In this document: piece after piece, positions 36,225-44,559 of the stretch
Layout of the letters: each line of letters begins with the position of its first letter
Position numbering within the stretch: the first letter of the stretch is position 1
Assembly: GCF_012295525.1 (NCBI RefSeq)
Contig: NZ_CP051167.1
Span: 5,067,501 to 5,131,500, forward strand
DNA length: 64,000 nucleotides
Origin: Oxynema aestuarii AP17
GTDB taxonomy: Bacteria; Cyanobacteriota; Cyanobacteriia; Cyanobacteriales; Laspinemataceae
Direction of reading: 5' to 3'
The notes under the pieces: model-generated
What the model was told of the DNA's origin: nothing
Databases searched by the model: none
Seen by the model: the letters and a program-made list of their open reading frames with translations, nothing else
Translations under genes and position numbers: made by a program

Positions 36225-36637
36225 GGCGATCGAACTCCTGTATATAGCGTTGACAACCTCGTTTTCCTCGTTTTCTTCGTTAATTTTGTTGTCGGTTGAC
36301 TGTTTCACTAGGTCGGGAGATCGAGGGGCGATCGCGCTAATTCACGGATAAAATTTTTTGTAAAATTAGTTGAAATTAGGCGATCGCCCTTGGGTTTCCA
36401 CTTCCATCAGTCGCCAAGATTACCAGGTTTTTACCACTCGAAATAAGACAAATCTTTCTGACGCGATCGCGCCAGATTTAGTTATAAATTTTTCGAGGAA
36501 ATAGAGGTTAAAGTGAACTTCAAAAATGAGAAGACTATTAAATGATGTCAATTGGCGATCGGAGAAAAGCGGAGCTGCAGCCCCTTTTTGGGAGAGAAAG
36601 TTACATGAATTTGCAAAATCCGAACCCCTTTGCGTCC
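36225..36637. other. Spacer between the RTX gene and the first precursor peptide gene
   Basis: The first 84 bases may be coding if the RTX protein starts at the GTG at 36308. The rest (36309-36637) is AT-rich with HIP1 sites at 36381 and 36465. I see no ORF with family features and no strong hairpin. An RTX promoter is expected here but I cannot define it. Confidence 0.4.
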
Positions 36638-36877
36638 TTACCGGAGTGAAAATGAAGGAATATCCGGCAAATTAACAGCCACAGAAATACCTACCCCACT
36701 ACTGAACGAGACCGAAGCTCCATAGGGCAAAGAAACTGCAAAAGCCCCGGTTTCCAGAACCACTTTTGTAAACTCACCGATCGCCAATCCAGAAATGGTA
36801 ATTTCTGTGATGGCTCCTCCTTGAAGATCGTCGTTTAAATGGGCAAGTTCACAGTAACTCAAATCAGAAACAATCAT
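36638..36877 (-). CDS. Double-glycine leader peptide precursor 1 (bacteriocin-like)
   Basis: 79 residues. The leader MIVSDLSYCELAHLNDDLQGG ends in a perfect Gly-Gly site at 20-21. It is followed by a hydrophobic Gly/Ser/Val-rich core (ITISGLAIGEF, SLPYGASVSFSSGVGISVAV). Peptidase C39 exporters cut such leaders during export, and the HetC-like protein upstream in the locus has this peptidase. The leader starts like precursor 3 (MIVSEL). The core has no close resemblance to the other two precursors. Function (bacteriocin or signal) is unknown. Confidence 0.83.
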   Translation of the reverse strand: MIVSDLSYCELAHLNDDLQGGAITEITISGLAIGEFTKVVLETGAFAVSLPYGASVSFSSGVGISVAVNLPDIPSFSLR

Positions 36878-36944
36878 AGTCGATCTTCTCCTCGATCTAG
36901 ATAAGTTTTACGGTTATTTGAATTCAGACAATAATTGTGGTAAG

Positions 36945-36967
36945 AATGGCGGGCAAGACGCCCGCCC
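36945..36967. repeat. GGCGGGC / GCCCGCC hairpin
   Basis: Inverted repeat GGCGGGC-AAGAC-GCCCGCC between precursor genes 1 and 2. It is of the dispersed cyanobacterial hairpin type. It has no T-tract on the minus strand. Confidence 0.65.
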
Positions 36968-37091
36968 GACCAACTTTTCTCTTACTTCACTAGAAAAATA
37001 CCCTCCTCCCCCCTTTCAAAAAGGAGGATATGTTATAGAAGCAAGATCTCCAAATAAAGGAGTTGACTGCCGATACTTCCGATTTTATTGA

Positions 37092-37349
37092 CTAGCTAAT
37101 CGCTAAGCTGTATGCTGAAGCGCCAATGCTACCGCCCAGAACGAGACCTCCAGCTTGAGCCCCGGTAATACCATAGGAAACATAGCTGAAGAAATTATCG
37201 ATACGACCAGCTTCTGAAAAAGTACCCATTTCGACCTGGACTAAGACGCCAATACCTGCAGCAGTGGCTTCACTTAAAGCGAATCCAGCACCGTCGAGGC
37301 GATCGGTATTGTTAATAACTTCGAGATGATTGAGATCGGTAAGTTTCAT
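37092..37349 (-). CDS. Double-glycine-type leader peptide precursor 2
   Basis: 85 residues. The leader MKLTDLNHLEVINNTDRLDG ends in a GA-type site (LDGAG, about 20-22). The core is hydrophobic and Gly/Ala-rich (ATAAGIGVLVQVEMG, SYGITGAQAGGLVLGGSIGASAYSLAIS) with repeated small-xxx-small spacing, as in pore-forming class II peptides. The start at 37349 has a GAGGAG ribosome binding site 8 bases upstream and opens directly on the leader. The open frame extends five codons upstream to 37364. Its leader is the best match to the C-terminal segment of the HetP-family protein at 38227. Confidence 0.82.
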   Translation of the reverse strand: MKLTDLNHLEVINNTDRLDGAGFALSEATAAGIGVLVQVEMGTFSEAGRIDNFFSYVSYGITGAQAGGLVLGGSIGASAYSLAIS

Positions 37350-37459
37350 TGGATTGCTCCTCAATGATTGGTAAAAAGTTTGTCAAAATACGGAAAAAAT
37401 AAGACTTGAAATCACCGATTGAGATCGGATAATTCGGTGCTGCTCGTGGAGTACGACCC

Positions 37460-37495
37460 AATAGGTGGGGAGAGTTCAACTTCGTCAGCTCCCCC
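37460..37495 (-). other. Stem-loop between precursors 2 and 3
   Basis: On the minus strand, GGGGAG pairs with CTCCCC around a loop of about 16 bases, shortly after the stop of precursor 3. It could attenuate or stabilise the transcript. There is no clear T-tract. Confidence 0.5.
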
Positions 37496-37510
37496 ATTAC
37501 CAAACTAGGA

Positions 37511-37774
37511 TTAAGCGTATGCCATACTAGAGCTAGAACCAATAACCGATCCATACAGTGCTAAACCACTCACGTAACCGCTCGTGCGTGCAGAGCTGCT
37601 GTAATAACCGTACCACAAGTCAAAACTTTCATTCGCTTCAGCCGTAGTTCCAGTCATAACGCTAGCTAGCAACCCGCCTGCCAAAACATAGGTGGAACTA
37701 GATGCATCAGCCGCTCCGGTCACTTGATTGGCTTCGCTAACTTCTTCCAAATAGTTGAGTTCTGAAACGATCAT
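37511..37774 (-). CDS. Double-glycine-type leader peptide precursor 3
   Basis: 87 residues. The leader MIVSELNYLEEVSEANQVTGAA has a GA-type cleavage site near 20-21. It is followed by a Ser/Gly/Tyr-rich hydrophobic core (STYVLAGGLLASVMTGTT, LWYGYYSSSARTSGYVSGLALYGSVIGSSSSMAYA). The start has GAGGA about 9 bases upstream. The long upstream region (37775-38175) holds the palindrome at 37910-37922 that recurs upstream of the hlyD-like gene. It is probably first in a short transcript with precursors 2 and 1. Confidence 0.82.
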   Translation of the reverse strand: MIVSELNYLEEVSEANQVTGAADASSSTYVLAGGLLASVMTGTTAEANESFDLWYGYYSSSARTSGYVSGLALYGSVIGSSSSMAYA

Positions 37775-38175
37775 TTTTTTGTCCTCATTTGGATAGCTTT
37801 ACTGCTGAAGCATTGCTCTCTTTATTTTGCGTAAAGGGGATTGATGCTTACAGTAATGTCCTCTTTTATTCGAGATAACTTATCTTAGAAAAGATTTGAG
37901 GATTTGTGTTGCCATTTTGGCAGATTTTCTCTAATAAATACAAATTTATGAAGTTGGACAAATTGCTTATAAAAAGCTATTTTATTATATAAAAATAGCC
38001 ATGAAAAGCGTTAGAAAAATACCTCATGGCGGGTATATTTCATACAGAGAAAAATTTATGAGAGTCAATGCTTCAAAGAGGCTTTGAAGGGTGACACCGA
38101 TCGCCCCTCCCTACAGCAATATTTAGGAAGAAGCGATCGCGACTGCTGTATCCAAAGTTCTTACAAGTTTTGACG
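37775..38175. other. Upstream region of the precursor peptide genes
   Basis: About 400 bp, strongly AT-rich from 37840 to 38050, in contrast to the surrounding coding DNA. It contains the TGCCA-TTT-TGGCA palindrome and no ORF I can support. It probably holds the promoter for the peptide genes. Confidence 0.55.
37910..37922. promoter_or_regulatory. Candidate operator TGCCA-N3-TGGCA, site 1
   Basis: A 13-base palindrome followed by GATTTT, about 136 bp upstream of the precursor 3 start. An equivalent palindrome with the same GATTTT flank lies at 40692-40704, upstream of the hlyD-like gene. Two copies in one locus, both in promoter-length spacers, suggest a shared regulator. Confidence 0.5.
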
Positions 38176-38213
38176 AAAAATAGCAATTCTCATTCCCGGT
38201 GAGAATTGCTATA
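38176..38213 (-). terminator. Rho-independent terminator after the HetP-family gene
   Basis: On the minus strand, ATAGCAATTCTCA pairs perfectly with TGAGAATTGCTAT around CCGGGAA and is followed by TTTT, beginning 14 bases after the stop at 38227. It separates the hlyD-hetP transcript from the precursor genes. Confidence 0.9.
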
Positions 38214-38226
38214 GTGTGGAGTTTAA

Positions 38227-38640
38227 TTAAAACTTTCTGGAGAAGAAATCGCAAAAGTCGATTGTCGAATGAACATCGAAGTAGCTGCCTTTACCTTCAA
38301 CTTTATTTCCCCGATCGCGCACGACTTCGAGATAGGTTAAATCCTTAAGATTCTTGTTAGGGCGTGCAGACTTCTCGGAAACTTCCTCTTCTTCGCGATC
38401 GCTATGATTCAGGCGATGACCGCTTGCTTGAATGCCTAATTCGTTCTCTTTGACTAAGCGGTTGTAAGTTCGGTAAGGAATGTAGTGCAACGGGTTGTAA
38501 CCGCCAAAGCGTAAAATCAAAACGCAGGCCCAAGAATAGCGACCTGCTAAAATAGCTTCGACAACGCATTCAAACTGATCTACAGTCATAACTTTATCGA
38601 GCTTTTTATGAGAAGAATAGGAAAAGTTATTGAAACTCAT
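38227..38640 (-). CDS. HetP-family protein with a leader-peptide-like C-terminus
   Basis: 137 residues. Residues 14-66 carry the HetP-family core (VMTVDQFECVVEAILAGRYSW, LILRFGGYNPLHYIPYRTYNRLVKEN). In Nostoc and Anabaena, HetP proteins regulate commitment to heterocyst formation. Residues 67-96 are a charged linker. Residues 97-118 (LKDLTYLEVV...VEGKG) resemble the leaders of the neighbouring precursor peptides, with the same DLxxLEV block and a small-residue site. A 19-residue tail with one Cys follows. It lies 49 bp after the hlyD-like gene on the same strand and ends at a strong terminator. Whether this tail is exported or cleaved is unknown. Confidence 0.88.
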   Translation of the reverse strand: MSFNNFSYSSHKKLDKVMTVDQFECVVEAILAGRYSWACVLILRFGGYNPLHYIPYRTYNRLVKENELGIQASGHRLNHSDREEEEVSEKSARPNKNLKDLTYLEVVRDRGNKVEGKGSYFDVHSTIDFCDFFSRKF

Positions 38641-38689
38641 TGTTAAAACTCCTGATTGTTGCTATCGAAAAATAAAGAAATTAAAACAA

Positions 38690-40513
38690 TTAAAAGGTGA
38701 TGCCACTTTCTTTGATTTTACGGATCGGATCGAGTAAGACGTCGGCGATCTTGCGTTCCCGAATTACAATTTCGGCGATCGCCGTCTGACCGGGTTTGAA
38801 ATGAATCGTTTTCCCTTCATGTTCGATCGCCGTTTTCGCCAAAGAAACATCGACACGGTAAATTTTTCCGAGTTCGCGATCTTCTTGGCTATCGGGAGCA
38901 ATATATGTCACCGTCCCGGGAATAATGCCGTAAGTTTGATAGGGATAGGCGTCAAATTTCACCTGTACCGCCATTCCTTTCTTAACAAATCCCGCTTCGC
39001 GTTCGGGTAAGTGCGCTGATAAAATAAGCGGCAATTGTTCGGGGGCGATCGTTGCGATTTCCTGTCCGGGTTCGACGACTTCGCCGGGACGATCCATCGC
39101 TAAAGACAAGACAATTCCGGAAACGGGAGCCTTAATAAATTGGCGTGCGAGTTTAGCTTTAGCCGTGTCGAGCAGCTTTTCTGTCTCGCCGATTTTACCT
39201 TGAATTTCGGTCAGTTGAAGGGCGAGTTTTTCGAGTTGTTGTCGAGATTCAAGCCGAGCGCGTTCGGCTTCGGCTTCGGTTTGGGCCAATTGGGCTTCGA
39301 GTCGTTCGAGTTCGGCGATCGCCTCGCTCAAATTCCCTTCAGTTTCAGCAATTTTCGCCTCACGATCTCGCAAACTTTGTTCGATTTCAAATAACCGATC
39401 TTCCGCTAACATTTGCTCGCTTAACTGAGTTTTTAAAATGGCCGTGGCGCGATCGCGCAAATTTTGGGTCGCATCGTCGAGACGGTCGCGGGCGATCGTT
39501 TGCTCCGATAACTGCGCTCTGACGATCGCCTCCTCACTCTGGCGCAGAGCTTGTTCCGCTTGAAACAAAAATTCCTGAGAAATCGCCCCTTCTTCCACCA
39601 ACGGTTCGAGGCGGGCGACCCGAGCCCGTTGGGCTTCGGCTTCCTCTTCCAACTGGGCAATTAAAACTTCCGTCTGACGGGCTAAGGGTTCGAGGCGATC
39701 GCGCCGTCGCTCCCACGTCGCGACATCCCCTTCCAACTGCTCCAACAATTGCGTACTGGTCTCCTGCAAAGGTTCGAGGCGATCGCGCCGGATTTCGAGC
39801 GCCCTCACTTCAGCGCGCAACTGCTCCAACAATTGCCCCACTGTCGCCACACGACTTTCCGCTTGGGCGATCGCCGCCCGTCCCCCGGCGATCTCGGCTC
39901 GGGCGATCGCCTCGCGGGTCTTCGCCTCCAACCCTTGAGAAGCGATTAACTCTCGGGTTTGCCGCTCCTGCAAGCGATACGCCGTCCCTTGCTCTTGCAG
40001 TCGCTCGACTTCCAAGCGCGCCATTTCCGGATCCAACTCGACCAACACGGCCCCAGCTCCCACTCGTTCGCCTTCTGCCACCGCCAGACGGGTAACTTTC
40101 CCCATTTCTGCCGGATGAATTTTATACACTTGCCCTTGAGGCACGAGGGAACCGGGGGCGCGCCCGACTTCCTCGACGGTTCCCACGGCGGCCCAAGTCA
40201 AAAATATCGCACAAAAAATAAGGCTGCCTGCGAGCCAGTAGCGGGTCAACCCGGCGGCGGGTTGGTCGAGCAAGTGCTGCACGGCGCCGGACCAGTCGGC
40301 CCGATCGCCTGCAGTCTCCGGGAACGCGGGCGCCGGGGTCTCTTGCTCCTCCCAGATTGGGGAGGGCGATCGCGCCGACGGTGAAATCGCAACCCCTCCG
40401 ACGATCTGGCTCGCTTCTCTCTCGATGTTGTCTGGCGACCTCACGACGAACTCGCCGCCGCCGGGGGGGTCGATGCCAGTTGTTCGGGGGATGGGGGAGT
40501 TCGCATTCATCAT
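38690..40513 (-). CDS. HlyD-family membrane fusion protein
   Basis: About 607 residues. There is a cytoplasmic N-terminal stretch of about 95 residues and one membrane helix (YWLAGSLIFCAIFLTWAAVG). A lipoyl/beta-barrel start (GRAPGSLVPQGQVYKIHPAEMGKV) is followed by long coiled coils (about 170-450, many QLEEEAE and LEPL blocks). A C-terminal HlyD signature includes FIKAPVSGIVLSLAMDRPGEVVEPGQEIATIAP. It bridges an inner-membrane ABC exporter to the outer membrane channel. The start chosen has GAGG about 9 bases upstream; a TTG at 40528 is also in frame. The partner is probably the HetC-like ABC protein at 40861. Confidence 0.93.
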   Translation of the reverse strand: MMNANSPIPRTTGIDPPGGGEFVVRSPDNIEREASQIVGGVAISPSARSPSPIWEEQETPAPAFPETAGDRADWSGAVQHLLDQPAAGLTRYWLAGSLIFCAIFLTWAAVGTVEEVGRAPGSLVPQGQVYKIHPAEMGKVTRLAVAEGERVGAGAVLVELDPEMARLEVERLQEQGTAYRLQERQTRELIASQGLEAKTREAIARAEIAGGRAAIAQAESRVATVGQLLEQLRAEVRALEIRRDRLEPLQETSTQLLEQLEGDVATWERRRDRLEPLARQTEVLIAQLEEEAEAQRARVARLEPLVEEGAISQEFLFQAEQALRQSEEAIVRAQLSEQTIARDRLDDATQNLRDRATAILKTQLSEQMLAEDRLFEIEQSLRDREAKIAETEGNLSEAIAELERLEAQLAQTEAEAERARLESRQQLEKLALQLTEIQGKIGETEKLLDTAKAKLARQFIKAPVSGIVLSLAMDRPGEVVEPGQEIATIAPEQLPLILSAHLPEREAGFVKKGMAVQVKFDAYPYQTYGIIPGTVTYIAPDSQEDRELGKIYRVDVSLAKTAIEHEGKTIHFKPGQTAIAEIVIRERKIADVLLDPIRKIKESGITF

Positions 40514-40860
40514 TAGAGCGATCCTCAACGTATATATTTAATGGCTCCACTTCACTACAACCTCTCGCTCTTCCTAGCACGATCGCGGCGCCGTTGGAGT
40601 TATTCGTAAAGGAATACCGATTGATTGAAGTACTGATTTTCGATCGCCGACAGCATCCGTAAATATACTAGGATACGATCGGCGATAACTCTGCCAAAAT
40701 GGCAGATTTTGTAGCTATCTTTACAGTTATTTTATAAACAATCGATTTTGAACTGACTTTGTTAAAGATTTATCGAATCAATCACTTGGTGTTTCAGTAG
40801 ATACACGTAGATTTTACCCAAAAAACGCAATTTCCAATCACGCCCCTCAAATCTGCGCCC
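40514..40860. other. Promoter-length spacer upstream of the hlyD-like gene
   Basis: 347 bp between the ABC exporter gene and the hlyD-like gene, both on the minus strand. It contains the palindrome at 40692-40704 and an AT-rich block (40705-40800). The gap implies that hlyD-hetP has its own promoter rather than read-through from the exporter. Confidence 0.55.
40692..40704. promoter_or_regulatory. Candidate operator TGCCA-N3-TGGCA, site 2
   Basis: Palindrome TGCCA-AAA-TGGCA followed by GATTTT, about 180 bp upstream of the hlyD-like start. It matches site 1 at 37910-37922 in both arms and flank. Confidence 0.5.
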
Positions 40861-43800
40861 TCAAAGATCCAGTTGTTGTTGGGCTAAGTGATAGTACAAA
40901 CCGCGAGCGGCCATCAGGGTTTCGTGAGTTCCTCGTTCGACGAGGACGCCGCGATCGAGAACCAGAATGCAGTCCGCATGACGGACCGTAGACAGGCGGT
41001 GAGCGACAATCAACGTGGTGCGATCGCGGCTGATTCGAGTCAGGTTCTGCTGAAAGCGGCGCTCGGATTCCGTATCTAACGAGCTGGTCGCCTCGTCGAG
41101 AATCAAAATCCTCGGATTGCCCAACAACGCCCGGGCGATCGCGATCCGTTGCCGTTGTCCGCCGGAAAGCGACGATCCGCGCTCTCCCACTTTCGTGTAA
41201 TACCCCAACGGCAGATCTTGAACGAACCCGTGCGCCTCCGCCAATTTCGCCACGGCGATCGCCGCTTCCAGGGTCGCATTCTCCCGATATAGGGTGATAT
41301 TGTCCAAAATCGTCCCCGAAAATAAAAAACACTCCTGGGGAACCACCCCGATCTGTCGTCGCAACGAAGACGGCGAAACATGTCGGATATCGTGACCGTC
41401 GATGACAATCCGCCCGCTACTCGGCTCGTACAACCCTTGCAATAAATTCATCAAAGTCGTTTTCCCCGACCCACTGCGACCCACCACCGCCACAGTCTGA
41501 CCCGCTTCGATCTCAAAACAAATATTCTCTAAGGTATTGCGCTCTTGGTCGTCGTCGTAGCGGAAGGTGAGCGCTTCGCACTGGACCGTCCCGCGTAAGG
41601 TTGGTAGGGCGAGCAATTGCTGTTGGGGGGTTTCTTCCGGTCGCGCCCCAAACACGTCGTCGAGTCGTTCGAGGGAAATCCAGACTTCTTGCAGTTCGTC
41701 CCAGAGGTTGACCATCGCCAACACCGGGTTAATCACTTTCCCCAACATCATGTTAAAGGCGACCAACTGACCGATGGAGAGTCGATCGTGAATTACTAAG
41801 GTGGCGCCGTACCACAGCAGGACCGTACTGCCGACGGTATTGATAAATCCGCCGACGGATTGTAAAGTGTTGCCCAATTTTTGACCGCGAAATTGGGCGT
41901 TGAGAAATTGGGTGAGGTGGTCTTCCCAGCGCCAGCGCAAGTTGACTTCGGAGGCGGTGGCTTTGAGGGTCGCCACGCCGCTCATCATTTCGACGAGGGT
42001 GGAGTTTTGTTCGGCAGCGCTGTTGAAAACTTGCCGGGAAACGCGCCGCATGAAGGGGGTGGCGATCGCCGTAAACAGGGCGATCGGCGGAATCATGGCC
42101 AGGACTAAAAGGGTTAAATGCCAGTTGTAGTACGCCATTAGCCCCAGGTAAATAAATCCCATGAGGAAATCGAGCCATGCGAGGACGACTTGGCGGATCA
42201 GAAAGTGTTGGATTTTTTGGTTTTCTTGAACCCGGGTGATGATGTCGCCGACGCGCCGAGATTCAAAAAATTTGAGGGGCAAACTGAGGGCGTGACGGAT
42301 AAATCCGGCGATCAGGGTCAGGTCGATCCGGTTGGAAAAGTAATCGAGCAGGTATTGGCGGACGGCGCCGAGGGCGATCGCGCCGACTCCGAACAGCAGT
42401 AAGCCGAGGGCGAAGATATTGAGGGCGTTGAGGCTTTTGGTGACGACGACGCGATCGAGGATGATTTGAGTGAATAAGGGGGTAATGACGCCGAAGATTT
42501 GCAGCAGCAGGGAGGCGAGGACGATTTGAACGGCGACGGAACGATAGGGCCACAGGACGGCTCCGAATTGAGTTAATGAGGTTTTGCTGCGATCGAGGTC
42601 TTGGAGGCGATCGCCCGGATCGAGTAAGAGGGCGTATCCGGTCCAACTGGCGAGAAAGTCCTCCCGCGAGATCGTGCGATTGCCGATCGCCGGATCGCCG
42701 ATCCAGAGACGATCGCCGCCCACGCGATAGACGACGACGTAGTGCATACCTTCCCAGTGGGCGATCCACGGATGGGCGATCGGTGCCAAGCGACTGAAGG
42801 AGGCGCGCACGGGTCGGGCGTGAAATCCAAGCTGTTCGGCGCTTTTGGCTAAGTTTTTCAAGCCGACCCCCGATCGCCCCACTCCGGCTAATTCCCGCAA
42901 GGCGTTCAAACTCCAGCGTTTCCCCCAATATTGGCCGATGCTGGCAAGGCAGGCGGCGCCACAGTCGGACGAGGATTGTTGGCGCACGGTCGGATAGCGG
43001 GCGAACCAGTCTTGCACGCGACGCTGCAGGGGTTTGGGAAAGGCGATCGCCCCTGGCTCCGGTTCGGATCGGTGCGGCACCTCGCGATCGGTCTCGGACT
43101 CGACGGCGACGGGAACGGTGAGGGAAGCGACGGCGGCTCGACCTCCACTCACCGAGGGCGCCTCACCACCGAGACCGACGATCGCCCCCCGTTCCCAGCG
43201 TTCTCGCGGCAAGACGTACAACCACAGCTCGCTCGCGGCGATCGCCTCCTCTGGGGAATCGTCGGGATAGCCCCAACTGCTCCCGATCGCTTGCGGGGGT
43301 GACAGTTCCCCCCGTCGCAGCCAAAAGCGCCCGCGCCTTGCGGGGGTCAGCTCCCTCAATCTGGCTCCTGCCGCAAGGTGGAGTTCTTGGAGGTGGGGGA
43401 CGAACCCGGCGAGGTCGTAGCTGGAGTGCGATCGCGTCTCGGGAACGCAGGTTTTGTAAAATATTTGCCGTTGTCGTCGTCGGTTGCGTTCTTGTAAAGC
43501 AGTTGCCAGCCCTGGATTGGCGGCGATCCACTCAAGCAGGCGATCGCGTGCGAGGCGGTAAAGGATGCCGTCGCTGGCGGCGATCGCCCGGTAGGGGAGA
43601 GGGTCGGGATTGAAATAGTCGTCGGCGCCGAAGAGATCTCCCGCTTGCAGAACTGCAGCGCAGACCGCTCGCTGGCGCTGGCGATCGATGGCGACTATTC
43701 GCACTCGTCCTCGTTCCACAACGTATAAATCCGGGTAAATGCACCGTTCTCGACCGTCGTCGTTCGGAGCCACGGTCCATTCGTCCCCGAGTCCGAAGCT

Positions 43801-43884
43801 CATTTTTTCCGAGCATTGTACGAACCAATCCCGTCCCGAGGCGTCCAGCTCCAGGTCGGATAAAATGCCGATTTGCGTATTCAT
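40861..43884 (-). CDS. HetC-like ABC exporter with cNMP-binding and C39 peptidase domains
   Basis: 1007 residues. An N-terminal cyclic-nucleotide-binding-like region (about 20-150) is followed by a second degenerate segment and a linker. A peptidase C39 domain (about 295-425) has catalytic Cys308 in QQSSSDCGAACLAS, His in HYVVVYRVGG and Asp in IGDPAIGN. Six membrane helices follow (about 440-720). The ABC ATPase has Walker A GRSGSGKTT from 802, signature LSGGQRQRIAIARALL and Walker B ILILDEATSSLD. This order is that of HetC of Nostoc and related SunT-type exporters, which remove double-glycine leaders while exporting the peptide. All catalytic residues are present. The start codon lies in the third unit of a 12-base tandem repeat. 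Confidence 0.93.
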   Translation of the reverse strand: MNTQIGILSDLELDASGRDWFVQCSEKMSFGLGDEWTVAPNDDGRERCIYPDLYVVERGRVRIVAIDRQRQRAVCAAVLQAGDLFGADDYFNPDPLPYRAIAASDGILYRLARDRLLEWIAANPGLATALQERNRRRQRQIFYKTCVPETRSHSSYDLAGFVPHLQELHLAAGARLRELTPARRGRFWLRRGELSPPQAIGSSWGYPDDSPEEAIAASELWLYVLPRERWERGAIVGLGGEAPSVSGGRAAVASLTVPVAVESETDREVPHRSEPEPGAIAFPKPLQRRVQDWFARYPTVRQQSSSDCGAACLASIGQYWGKRWSLNALRELAGVGRSGVGLKNLAKSAEQLGFHARPVRASFSRLAPIAHPWIAHWEGMHYVVVYRVGGDRLWIGDPAIGNRTISREDFLASWTGYALLLDPGDRLQDLDRSKTSLTQFGAVLWPYRSVAVQIVLASLLLQIFGVITPLFTQIILDRVVVTKSLNALNIFALGLLLFGVGAIALGAVRQYLLDYFSNRIDLTLIAGFIRHALSLPLKFFESRRVGDIITRVQENQKIQHFLIRQVVLAWLDFLMGFIYLGLMAYYNWHLTLLVLAMIPPIALFTAIATPFMRRVSRQVFNSAAEQNSTLVEMMSGVATLKATASEVNLRWRWEDHLTQFLNAQFRGQKLGNTLQSVGGFINTVGSTVLLWYGATLVIHDRLSIGQLVAFNMMLGKVINPVLAMVNLWDELQEVWISLERLDDVFGARPEETPQQQLLALPTLRGTVQCEALTFRYDDDQERNTLENICFEIEAGQTVAVVGRSGSGKTTLMNLLQGLYEPSSGRIVIDGHDIRHVSPSSLRRQIGVVPQECFLFSGTILDNITLYRENATLEAAIAVAKLAEAHGFVQDLPLGYYTKVGERGSSLSGGQRQRIAIARALLGNPRILILDEATSSLDTESERRFQQNLTRISRDRTTLIVAHRLSTVRHADCILVLDRGVLVERGTHETLMAARGLYYHLAQQQLDL

Positions 43885-43918
43885 GGCAATTTTAATGGCA
43901 ATTTTAATGGCAATTTAA
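43881..43918. repeat. 12-base tandem repeat spanning the exporter start codon
   Basis: On the minus strand, three units of AAATTGCCATTA run in tandem. In the last copy ATT becomes ATG and serves as the start of the HetC-like gene. The period of 12 keeps all copies in the same reading frame. Confidence 0.8.
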
Positions 43919-44559
43919 AAATGGCGATCGAAGAGGCGAACTCATTGTCCGGGAAATGGCAATGAGGGAACCAAAACCGCCGAATTTTTCGCGCAATTGG
44001 CGGATTGACTGAGATAAATTTAATCTCTTCTTTTGATGAAAATGCCCTAAACTATGGGTTTAAGGTCGTTTTCAGAGGGATTTGGATAAGGTTTAAACGT
44101 CAATCTCAAATTGGATGCGATCGCGCGGGGTCAACCGGATTAAAATTGTCTGATTTTGGATTTTTAAAGGGGTTAGGCATGGTTTTTTAAAAGGGTTTTG
44201 TTAAAAAAAGTGATGTTATTGCAAGCGACGAGAACATCGTCTCGACGCGATCGCCCTTAGTACCCCCGTCGCCGACTCCAGCGATCGCAGATTCCGTAAA
44301 AACACGGCGATCTGGCTTCCTGTCGAGGCGATCGCCTCCACATTTCCCGATCTTAATCAGTAAATGCACCCATAAACTTTGCTGTTAATAAAAATTTAAC
44401 GCCCAGAAAAGGGGAAGGGGATCGAGCGGCGATCGATCTCTTAAGGTTGGGTAGAGTAATTATAATTAAAAATATAAAAATGATGGCGATCGCCACTCGC
44501 TCTTGTAATCTTTCGAGTTTTAGGGCGATCGCCATCATGACCTGTTGTGAGAACCGCCG
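43919..44559. other. 640-bp spacer upstream of the HetC-like gene
   Basis: Lies between the HetC-like gene start and the Ycf37-like gene stop, both minus strand. It has several HIP1 sites and AT-rich stretches (44000-44060, 44445-44480). Short open frames here have no recognisable motif. A long inverted repeat closes the Ycf37-like side (44480-44538). Confidence 0.45.
44480..44538 (-). terminator. Inverted repeat with 15-base arms, possible terminator
   Basis: Arms ATGATGGCGATCGCC (44480-44494) and its perfect complement (44524-44538), each containing a HIP1 octamer, around a 29-base loop. It starts 21 bases after the stop of the Ycf37-like gene and is followed on the minus strand by an A/T-rich run. 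It is probably a transcript end or mRNA 3' stabiliser. Confidence 0.55.

Noticed and set aside
35380-36351. Long plus-strand frame opposite the RTX gene (323 residues, Val/Ala/Ser-rich)
   Set aside because: It is the complement of the Ser/Thr-rich stalk; the RTX nonapeptides on the minus strand show the true coding strand.
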